Positions 1 through 7,107 of a stretch of DNA of 36,686 nt are shown here, in pieces. Under the pieces are notes generated by a model. It saw only the letters and a program-made list of their open reading frames with translations, searched no databases and was not told the DNA's origin. How positions within the stretch are numbered: position 1 is the first letter of the stretch; every line of letters starts with the position of its first letter. A program made the translations under genes and the position numbers. This DNA is from JBFIHF01 sp964411125 (GTDB taxonomy: Bacteria; Myxococcota_A; Bradymonadia; Bradymonadales; Bradymonadaceae). The DNA lies in NCBI GenBank assembly GCA_964411125.1, contig CAYPJU010000070.1:1-36686 (forward strand), read 5' to 3'.

Positions 1-91
1 GCGGTTAGCGGTTAGCGGTTAGCGGTTAGCGGTTAGCGGTTAGCGGTTAGCGGTTAGCGGGCAGCGGGCAGCGGGCAGCGGGCAGCGGGCA
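1..91. repeat. 7-base tandem repeat array, left arm
   Basis: Eight perfect copies of GCGGTTA (1-56) are followed by five perfect copies of GCGGGCA (57-91), and then the array decays into a G-run. The window begins inside the array, so its true left edge is unknown. The unit is not a multiple of three, and no reading frame uses it. The same heptamer recurs in inverted orientation at 181-218, so the two arms could pair across about 90 bases. It lies just downstream of the dnaE stop codon. Confidence 0.95.
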
Positions 92-180
92 GCGGGGGCC
101 CGGACGCTTTCACCCTGGACCCACACCGGCACCGCGAGTCCTGTGCCGCCTGCCCTGCACCCTGCACCCGACTGCGGACC
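92..180. other. spacer between inverted heptamer arms
   Basis: This GC-rich stretch has no coding sign. It contains partly decayed heptamer-like units (CTGCACC twice near 157-170), which suggests it is eroded repeat rather than unrelated sequence. Confidence 0.4.
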
Positions 181-218
181 GCTACCCGCTACCCGCTACC
201 CGCTACCCGCTAACCGCT
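181..218. repeat. 7-base tandem repeat array, inverted right arm
   Basis: Four copies of GCTACCC, one GCTAACC and a partial GCT end two bases before the dnaE stop codon. Read on the other strand the units are AGCGGGT and AGCGGTT, the same family as the left arm (AGCGGTT, AGCGGGC). The pair is therefore an inverted array. On a dnaE transcript it would lie immediately 3' of the stop and could fold into a long stem, possibly acting as a terminator or 3'-end stabiliser. That role is inference. Confidence 0.9.
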
Positions 219-219
219 A

Positions 220-3200
220 TCATGAGAGGCGAATCACACTCGGTCGGCGGAAGATGCGCTCGACCTGCATCAACAGCTCGTCCTCCGGGTCGACCCAGTA
301 GGCCTGCGGAAGCGGTAGCAGCATTCGCCCCTCGCCGACACCGTTCTGCATCGTGACGACCAGGTCGGTGCGGCAGGTCCCGGAGTAGCGGCGGAGCAGC
401 GACTTGAGGTGCTCGAGTTCGCCGTTGGTGATCTCTTCGACGGTGACATCCAGCATGACGCGGCGGACGTACTCGCGCCGGGCGTCGATGAGCTGCTTCG
501 CCTCGGTCGCGCGGATCTTGTACGACTTCGCGTCGCCGTCCCCTTCCTCGGAGATGGTGCCCTTGATCAGGATCGGCTCACCGCACTTCAGCACCTCTTC
601 GCACTCGGCGAACGTCGCCGAGAAGACGAGCACGTCGACCTCGCCGGTCTTGTCCTCGAGCCGGATGAAGGCCATGCGCCCGTTCCCGTTCTTCAGCGGT
701 CGTTCGCGGCACTCCGAGACGACGCCGGCGACGACGACGTTTTCGCGGTCGTTCTTCTTCGCGCTGACGATGTCGAGGGTGGGGGTGACGCCGTAGGTCC
801 CGAGCTCCGCGGCGTAGCGATCGAGCGGATGCCCGGTGACGTAGAAGCCGAGGTAGTCACGTTCGAACCCGAGGAGCGCCTTGTCGGTCCAGGCGGAGAC
901 GTCGGGGTAGAACTCCTCGAGCACCTCGGCCTGCTGTTCGACGCTCATCATCCCGAAGATGCTCGCCTGACCCACGGCGGCGTCGTGCTGCTTCTTCGCC
1001 CCCTGCTCGGCGGCGGTGGGGATCGCCGCGAACATCCGCGAGCGTGCCTCCGAGATGTCGCCGATGTAGCGCGAATCGCCGAGGTCGGGCGCGACCGAGT
1101 CGAACGCTCCGCACTTCACCAGCGCCTCGAGCGTTCGCTTGTTCATCTGCTGCATCTCGACGCGCTGGCAGAAGTCGTAGAGCGACTCGAACGGGCCGTC
1201 CTGGCGCGCGTCGAGGATCACCTCGATGACCCCTTCGCCGACTCCCTTGATCGCGCCGAGCCCGAACCGGATCTTCCCGTCGACGACGCTGAAGTCGAGC
1301 TGCGACTCGTTGACCGACGGCGGCAGGACCTCGATCCCCATCTGCTTCGCTTCGTTGATGAAGCGGACGACCTTGTCGGTGTTGTCGCGGTCGGAGGTCA
1401 TGAGCGCCGCCATGAACTCGACCTGGTAGTGCGCCTTCAGATACGCCGTCTGGTAGGTGATGAGCGCGTAGGCGGCCGAGTGCGACTTGTTGAAGCCGTA
1501 GCCGGCGAAGTACGCCATCAGGTCGAAGATCTCCTCGGCTTTCGCCGAGGGGACGTCCAGGCCGACGGCGCCTTCGACGAAGATCCCCTTCTGCTGCGCC
1601 ATCACCTCGGGCTTCTTCTTGCCCATCGCGCGCCGGAGCAGGTCGGCGCCGCCGAGCGAGTAGCCCGCCATCACCTGGGCGGTCTTCATGACCTGCTCCT
1701 GGTAGACCATGACGCCGTAGGTCGGTTTCAGCACTTCCTCGAGCCACGGGTGCGGGTACTCGACCTGCTTGCGCCCGTGCTTTCGGTCGATGAAGTCGTC
1801 GACCATGCCCGATCCCAGCGGGCCGGGGCGATAGAGCGCCACGGCGGCGATGATGTCCTCGAAGCAGTCCGGCTTCAGCTTCTTCAGGAGCTCCTGGAAT
1901 CCAGAAGACTCGAGCTGGAAGACGCCGGTCGTGTTGCCCGCCGAGATGATCCGGAAGACCTCGGGGTCGTCCATCGGGATGCGCCGCAGGTCGAACGGCT
2001 CTTCCCCCGCCGCCTCGCGCTGCAGGTTGATGAGCTTCACCGCGTCGTCGATGACGGTCAGCGTCTTGAGGCCGAGGAAGTCGAACTTCACCAGCCCCGC
2101 TTCTTCGACCTCGTTCTTCGCGAACTGCGTCACGAGCTCGCCGTTCGCGCCGCGGCAGATCGGGACGTACTTCCAGAGCGGCTCCTCGGAGATGACGACG
2201 CCGGCGGCGTGCATCCCCGCCTGGCGGTTCAAGTTCTCGAGGCGCAGCGCGACCTCGAACAGCTTGTCGGCGCGCGGGTCTTCGCGGCGCAGGTCGCGAA
2301 GCTTCGGCTCCTGATCGAGGGCGTCGTCGAGCGAGATGTTGAGCACGTCGGGCACGAGCTTCGCGATCCGGTCCGTCTCGCCGAAGCTGAAGTTGAGCGC
2401 CCGGCCGACGTCACGGATGCAGGCGCGGGCCTTGAGCTGCCCGTACGTCACGATCTGACCGACGTTGTTCTTGCCGTACTTGCGCGTGACGTAGTCGATC
2501 ACCTCGCCGCGCCGGTTCATGCAGAAGTCGATGTCGAAGTCGGGCATCGACACGCGCTCGGGGTTCAAGAACCTCTCGAACAGCAGGTCGTAGGGGAGGG
2601 GGTCGATGTCCGTGATCTCGAGCGCGTACGCGACCAGGCTGCCCGCACCGGAGCCACGCCCCGGCCCGACCGGGATGTCGTGCGCCTTCGCCCACGCGAT
2701 GAAGTCCCAGACGATCAGGAAGTAGCCCGGGAAGTCCATGTTGCGGATGACGTCGATCTCGAGCGCCAGCCGCTCCCGATACGCCTCCTTGTCGACCTCG
2801 AGCCCGAGCATCTCGAACTCCTCGAACCGCGCCTCGAGCCCCTGCTTGGAGACGTGCTCGAAGTACTCCGCGATCGCGAGCTTCTGGTCCTCGATCCCCT
2901 CGTCTTCGGTGAACTCCTCGGGGACGTCGTACAGCGGCAGAAAGACCTGCCCGAGCGGGATCTCGACGTTGCACTTCTCGGCGATCACGACCGTGTTCGC
3001 GCACGCCTCGGGGATGTCCGAGAACGCCTCGTACATCTCCTGGGGCGACCGGACGTAGAGCTGATCGAGGTTGTGCTCCATCAGCCGATCGAGCTCGACG
3101 GTCTTGCCGAGCTGGATGCACATCAAGATGGCGTGAGCTTCCGCATCGCTGCGGTCGACGTAGTGGCAGTCGTTCGTCGCGACGAGCTCGATCCCGAGCT

Positions 3201-3783
3201 CCCGGGAGAGCTCGACGAGCCCCTGTCGCGCCTTCGCCGTCTCCGGCAGCGCGTTGTCCATCACCTCGAGGTAGTAGTCCTCCCCGAAGAGATCGCGGTA
3301 CTTGATCGCCACCGCCCGCGCGCCCTCGTAGTCGTCGCGCAGCAGGTGCTGGTTCACCTCGGACCCCAGGTCCCCCGACAGACAGATCAACCCCTCGCAG
3401 TAACTCGCCAGCAGCGCGAAGTCGGCGCGCGCCAGCCCCGTCCGCTTGTGCTGCCCGTAGAGCCAACTCATCGAGTTGAGCTCCATCAGGTTCCGGTAGC
3501 CGACGTCGTTCTTCGCCAGCAGCGTCAGGTGGTAACTCTTCGGAGCCTGGGTCGTGTCGTACGGCTCCGTCGTCATGTACTGCTCGCAGCCGATGATCGG
3601 CTTCACCCCGGCCCGCTGCGCAGCTTTCTGAAAATCGACCGCGCCGTACATGTTGCCGTGATCGGTCATCGCGACCGCGGACATGCCGAATTCCTTCACC
3701 CGGTTCATCAGCGCCGGAATCCGGATCGCACCGTCGAGGAGGCTATATTGCGTGTGTACGTGGAGGTGTACGAAGTCTTGCAT
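220..3783 (-). CDS. dnaE: DNA polymerase III subunit alpha
   Basis: Catalytic subunit of the replicative DNA polymerase (family C). The protein has 1187 residues, the normal length for DnaE1. The N-terminus (FVHLHVHTQYSLLDGA) is the PHP domain. The palm carries the metal-binding aspartates D415 and D417 (PDFDID) and D568 (KFDFLGL). The finger/thumb motifs MVYQEQVM and GYGFNKSHSAAYA are intact. A helix-hairpin-helix region follows, and a C-terminal OB fold begins near VVVAGVVSECRERP. The start is an ATG at 3783, directly before the PHP domain. The upstream gene on the same strand ends at 4039, and the 255 bases between hold a hairpin cluster. The stop codon abuts an inverted heptamer array. 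Assignment is secure. Confidence 0.98.
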   Translation of the reverse strand: MQDFVHLHVHTQYSLLDGAIRIPALMNRVKEFGMSAVAMTDHGNMYGAVDFQKAAQRAGVKPIIGCEQYMTTEPYDTTQAPKSYHLTLLAKNDVGYRNLMELNSMSWLYGQHKRTGLARADFALLASYCEGLICLSGDLGSEVNQHLLRDDYEGARAVAIKYRDLFGEDYYLEVMDNALPETAKARQGLVELSRELGIELVATNDCHYVDRSDAEAHAILMCIQLGKTVELDRLMEHNLDQLYVRSPQEMYEAFSDIPEACANTVVIAEKCNVEIPLGQVFLPLYDVPEEFTEDEGIEDQKLAIAEYFEHVSKQGLEARFEEFEMLGLEVDKEAYRERLALEIDVIRNMDFPGYFLIVWDFIAWAKAHDIPVGPGRGSGAGSLVAYALEITDIDPLPYDLLFERFLNPERVSMPDFDIDFCMNRRGEVIDYVTRKYGKNNVGQIVTYGQLKARACIRDVGRALNFSFGETDRIAKLVPDVLNISLDDALDQEPKLRDLRREDPRADKLFEVALRLENLNRQAGMHAAGVVISEEPLWKYVPICRGANGELVTQFAKNEVEEAGLVKFDFLGLKTLTVIDDAVKLINLQREAAGEEPFDLRRIPMDDPEVFRIISAGNTTGVFQLESSGFQELLKKLKPDCFEDIIAAVALYRPGPLGSGMVDDFIDRKHGRKQVEYPHPWLEEVLKPTYGVMVYQEQVMKTAQVMAGYSLGGADLLRRAMGKKKPEVMAQQKGIFVEGAVGLDVPSAKAEEIFDLMAYFAGYGFNKSHSAAYALITYQTAYLKAHYQVEFMAALMTSDRDNTDKVVRFINEAKQMGIEVLPPSVNESQLDFSVVDGKIRFGLGAIKGVGEGVIEVILDARQDGPFESLYDFCQRVEMQQMNKRTLEALVKCGAFDSVAPDLGDSRYIGDISEARSRMFAAIPTAAEQGAKKQHDAAVGQASIFGMMSVEQQAEVLEEFYPDVSAWTDKALLGFERDYLGFYVTGHPLDRYAAELGTYGVTPTLDIVSAKKNDRENVVVAGVVSECRERPLKNGNGRMAFIRLEDKTGEVDVLVFSATFAECEEVLKCGEPILIKGTISEEGDGDAKSYKIRATEAKQLIDARREYVRRVMLDVTVEEITNGELEHLKSLLRRYSGTCRTDLVVTMQNGVGEGRMLLPLPQAYWVDPEDELLMQVERIFRRPSVIRLS

Positions 3784-3854
3784 CGGCTCTTCCCTGAGTC
3801 TCTCGCCAATCTAGCGAGGACCGCTCCCGCCGTAAACGAAGCCGTTGGGTCATG

Positions 3855-4021
3855 AACCGGGCTGAGCGCCCGGTTGGTGGACCGGCCTTCGGCCGGTGGT
3901 GGACCGCGCTTCGCGCGGTGGAGGGGGCGTTTGGAAGCGGCCCCCGCGCGGAGATCCGCCCCTGCCCGCGTGAGCGGGCGTACGACGCGTAGCGTCGTCG
4001 TAGCCGCGCGCGTAAGCGCGG
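3855..4021. repeat. cluster of short GC-rich hairpins upstream of dnaE
   Basis: At least six inverted repeats lie head to tail in about 170 bases: AACCGGGC/GCCCGGTT (3855-3875), ACCGGCC/GGCCGGT with loop TTC (3881-3897), ACCGCGC/GCGCGGT with loop TTC (3903-3919), GGGGGC/GCCCCC (3923-3945), GCCCGC/GCGGGC with loop GTGA (3964-3979), ACGACGC/GCGTCGT (3982-3998) and CGCGC/GCGCG with loop GTAA (4007-4020). No T-tract follows any of them on the minus strand, so a simple intrinsic terminator is unlikely. They sit between the stop of the lipoprotein gene and the start of dnaE. This could be a REP-like cluster or a structured leader. Confidence 0.8.
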
Positions 4022-4038
4022 GGTGGGCGGGCGGGGGG

Positions 4039-5673
4039 TCACTCCTTCCAGATGAAGAAGACGACGTAGCGGACGAAGGGGAAGCCGGGGCGACGTTCGA
4101 TGGCGACGGCGACCTGGGCTTGGAGATTGGGTTGGGTGAGGAGGCGTCTGGAGAAGCTGAGGTGTTGGAGCTGGCGGGTGGTGCGCCAGGTGGTCCAGCC
4201 GTAGACGCCCTTCGAGCTCGTGTAGCGGCGCATGCGCTCGTATCCCTGCCTGGCGTCGAGGTCGCCGGCGGTGACTCGATCGGCGATCTCGGCCATCCCA
4301 TCGCCGACCGAATGGATGCGACGGACCGGTTTGCGGCCGTAGGCGGCGCGCAGCTCGTTGAGCCGGTCGAGGACCTGGGTGACGCGGCGGTTGTAGTGCT
4401 CCTCGCGGAGTCGTCGGTAGCTGAACACGGCGACGCGGAACGAATCGGCGTCGCTCTCGCTGAGCTCCACGTGCAACGCCAGATCGGACGCATCGCGATG
4501 AAACAACAGGTCGCGGGTCGACGGGCTCTCCCACATCCCCTCGACGACGTGGGTGAGCTCCTGGCCACGCCCGCGTCGGCTGGTCCAACTGGAGTCGACG
4601 AGATCTCCCTCGATCTCCCACCCGGCACTCAGCCCGGCGATCAACGGATCGGCGACCCCGTAGTCGTCGTCTTTCAAGGCGCGGTCCAGCGCCGGGAGCG
4701 CCTGCCGCACCACTTCGGACTGCGCTCTGGAGACCGTCAACGGCTCGCGGCCGACCTTCGCTCTCAGTTGGTTCACCATGCTGACGAACGCGTTGTGAAC
4801 ACTCTCGGGGGTCGACGTGTGGGCCACCTTCGGAATCGGCCGGGGGCGGTAGAGCCGCTCCGCTTCGCCGCGGAAGACGGTCAGCGTAGTGAGCCCCTCA
4901 CCGACCTCGCTGCTCTCCTTCAAGTTGCCGTTCAAGGAGATGCGGGTGACCTGATCGGTGGCGATGCACGACATCTTGAACCGCGGGTAGCGGACGGAAG
5001 GGTCCGAGTTGCAGTACTTCGAGTCCATCGGTCCGAACGTCGATCGCCCCCACACCCCCTCGAGCCGTCCCGGTTTCCAGAGCACCCGCCCGCTGATCTC
5101 CACCATCGTCTGACCCACCACGGTCTCGACCGGGTCGAGCTCCACCCAGTCTCGCGAGGCGAAGACGAGCCACCGATCGGTCTCGCCGACTCGCGCTGCG
5201 CCCATCCGCACTCTACCGGGGGACTGTTTCCCCTCGTCGATCCACTCTCCGAGCGAGTCGAGCTGTCGAACCGTGATCCCACGGTCACGGTTCGCTTCGC
5301 CGCACCACGCATCCATGTGAAGCTCGAGCGCCGCGGTCGGCCAGCCCCCCTCGGCCTCGTAGAACGCCGCCAGCTCCCGCGCCATGCATTGCTGGCTACC
5401 CCCCAAAGCGTCGGGGCCCGCCAGCTCGACGATTGCACGTTCTGCCTCGTTCGACGCCTCCACGGCGGGCCCCTCGATCACCAGCGCGCGCTCCCCCACC
5501 ATCCGCCACTGGTCGACCGCTGCGCTGTCGTCGACCTCGAACCCCGCGGTTCTCTTCGGTGCGGTCTGGATGAGCGATGCGAGCTCTTCGGACGACGGCG
5601 GCCTCTTTGCAGCCTCCGAAGTCGTCGAGCAAGCGCACGCCCACGCGATGAGAAAGACGAGTCGTCTGGACAT
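4039..5673 (-). CDS. putative lipoprotein with two weak CAP/SCP-like repeats
   Basis: The protein has 544 residues. The reading frame stays open further upstream, but the sensible start is the ATG at 5673, which opens a signal peptide (MSRRLVFLIAWACAC) with a candidate lipid-bearing Cys at 13 or 15. The first half is not recognised. The second half contains two similar segments, each with a helix like NQLRAKVGREPL or NELRAAYGRKPV followed by about 100 residues ending in an aromatic beta-strand (DLALHVELSES; RYVVFFIW). This spacing recalls secreted CAP/SCP domains, but the canonical His/Glu signature is not visible, so the link is tentative. It is divergent from the endonuclease lipoprotein gene (127-base gap). 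An exported, lipid-anchored location is likely; the function is unknown. Confidence 0.75.
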   Translation of the reverse strand: MSRRLVFLIAWACACSTTSEAAKRPPSSEELASLIQTAPKRTAGFEVDDSAAVDQWRMVGERALVIEGPAVEASNEAERAIVELAGPDALGGSQQCMARELAAFYEAEGGWPTAALELHMDAWCGEANRDRGITVRQLDSLGEWIDEGKQSPGRVRMGAARVGETDRWLVFASRDWVELDPVETVVGQTMVEISGRVLWKPGRLEGVWGRSTFGPMDSKYCNSDPSVRYPRFKMSCIATDQVTRISLNGNLKESSEVGEGLTTLTVFRGEAERLYRPRPIPKVAHTSTPESVHNAFVSMVNQLRAKVGREPLTVSRAQSEVVRQALPALDRALKDDDYGVADPLIAGLSAGWEIEGDLVDSSWTSRRGRGQELTHVVEGMWESPSTRDLLFHRDASDLALHVELSESDADSFRVAVFSYRRLREEHYNRRVTQVLDRLNELRAAYGRKPVRRIHSVGDGMAEIADRVTAGDLDARQGYERMRRYTSSKGVYGWTTWRTTRQLQHLSFSRRLLTQPNLQAQVAVAIERRPGFPFVRYVVFFIWKE

Positions 5674-5800
5674 GGTAGGCCCCCGTACCGTGTGACCCCA
5701 AGTGTCCACGACCCTTCCCTCTTCGACAAGTTCGATGGCATGTCGCGCCCGACCGATTTGACGATCGATTCGCGACCGCGGACCCGCTACACTCCGCGCG

Positions 5801-7081
5801 ATGAAACGAATTACCACCCTCGCCGTACTCGCCCTCGCCGCCTGCAGCTCCCCCGACCCGTCCACGCCCGACGGTTCGAACAACGGCGGCTCCACCAATA
5901 ACGGGGCAACGATCGCCCCCAACAACGGCGGCGACGACGCCGGAACCGCGGACGAAGACACCGGCGGGGGGAACGACGGCGAAGAGATGGGAACGCCTCC
6001 CGATCCCGACCTCGGCTTCTCCGACGAGATCCCCGACGCGATCGACTCGAGCGGCGCACGTTTCGCCGGCAGGCTAGGCGCCGGCGAGAAGATCTCGATC
6101 GACCTGACCGTCTTCCAGAGCGACCGCGTCACGATGTGGTTGAGAAAGGCGGGGGGCACGACCTGGGACCCGTCGATCAACGTGATCCGCCGGGACAACG
6201 GCGAGACCCTCGTGTGGGGAAATCCCCCCGGCGACGAAGATGCGTCGATTCCGTTCCGTCAAAACGAGCTGGAGGCAGGCTACGAATTCTGGTTCAGCGG
6301 CACCTACGACCTCGAGCTCGAGAACCGCGGCTCGGCCGACGGCGAGTTCGAGTTCACCCTCGAGTGCCGCGGCGGGCCGTGTGCGATCGACGCCGGCGAC
6401 GCCGACCTCGACGGAACGCCCGACGCCTCCGACGATTGCCCTTACCTCCCCGGCGACTGCGACGCAGCACCGTCGGGCTCCGACGACGAGCTCGAGAGTG
6501 CGCTGCGCACGGAACACGCCGGTCACGACACGCTCAACTACACCGAAGCGCGCGTCCACATGTTCGCCTGGATCGACAACGTCGACGGTGAGGTGGAGGG
6601 CGTCTACACGGGCAAGAAGGTAGCGACCGTCGAGATCCCCGACGCCTCGCAGCTCAACACCGAACACACCTGGCCGCAGGGCCGCTCCGGCGGCGATCCC
6701 GCCACCGAGTCGGACCTCCACCACATCTTCCCCACCGACCCAGACGCCAACCAGGAGCGCGCTTCGCTCAACTTCGGCGTCGTCGTCAACGCGGAGTGGG
6801 AGGTCGGCGGCTCGAAAAGGGGCCGGGACGCCGGCGGCGACACCCGCTTCGAGCCCCGCGACCAGCACAAAGGGGACGCCGCCCGAGCCATCTTCTACTA
6901 CGCGGTGATCTACGGACAGGACGTCCCCGCCTACGAGGAAGAGGTCCTGCGCCAGTGGCACGCCGACGATCCGCCCGACGACCGCGAGCGGCGACGCAAC
7001 CAGGCGATCGACAACGTCCAGGGATCTCGTAATCCTTTCATCGACTTCCCCGAACTCGTCGGTAGAATCAGCGACTACTGA
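5801..7081 (+). CDS. lipoprotein endonuclease I (His-Me finger nuclease)
   Basis: A 426-residue exported nuclease of the endonuclease I (EndA/NucM) family. MKRITTLAVLALAAC is a lipoprotein signal with Cys15. A low-complexity Asn/Gly/Asp linker follows, then a bacterial pre-peptidase-like beta region (about 70-195). A calcium-binding type-3-thrombospondin-like stretch comes next (DADLDGTPDASDDCPY, about 200-215). The nuclease domain shows the family hallmark EHTWPQ (H289) and SDLHHIFPTD (H307, H308), with downstream Asn/Arg in ANQERASLNFG. These are the Mg-binding and catalytic positions of the family. It probably degrades extracellular DNA at the cell surface or in the periplasm, for nutrition or predation; that role is inferred. 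The kinase gene starts 26 bases downstream. Confidence 0.9.
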   Translation: MKRITTLAVLALAACSSPDPSTPDGSNNGGSTNNGATIAPNNGGDDAGTADEDTGGGNDGEEMGTPPDPDLGFSDEIPDAIDSSGARFAGRLGAGEKISIDLTVFQSDRVTMWLRKAGGTTWDPSINVIRRDNGETLVWGNPPGDEDASIPFRQNELEAGYEFWFSGTYDLELENRGSADGEFEFTLECRGGPCAIDAGDADLDGTPDASDDCPYLPGDCDAAPSGSDDELESALRTEHAGHDTLNYTEARVHMFAWIDNVDGEVEGVYTGKKVATVEIPDASQLNTEHTWPQGRSGGDPATESDLHHIFPTDPDANQERASLNFGVVVNAEWEVGGSKRGRDAGGDTRFEPRDQHKGDAARAIFYYAVIYGQDVPAYEEEVLRQWHADDPPDDRERRRNQAIDNVQGSRNPFIDFPELVGRISDY

Positions 7082-7107
7082 GATCATTCGAATCCCCGGG
7101 CGCCACG

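Noticed and set aside
1..218. Possible CRISPR array
   Set aside because: Units are seven bases with no unique spacers, and there are no cas genes.
409..3855. Very long open frame (1148 codons) on the plus strand opposite dnaE
   Set aside because: Its translation is Arg/Val/Leu/Asp-rich with no domain pattern. dnaE on the other strand is unmistakable. Long antisense frames are expected in GC-rich genes with strong third-position bias.
3855..4021. Simple intrinsic terminator for the lipoprotein gene upstream of dnaE
   Set aside because: No stem is followed by a T-tract on the minus strand.
5674..6198. Upstream extension of the CAP-like lipoprotein frame
   Set aside because: It would run antisense through the endonuclease gene and bury a good lipoprotein signal peptide.
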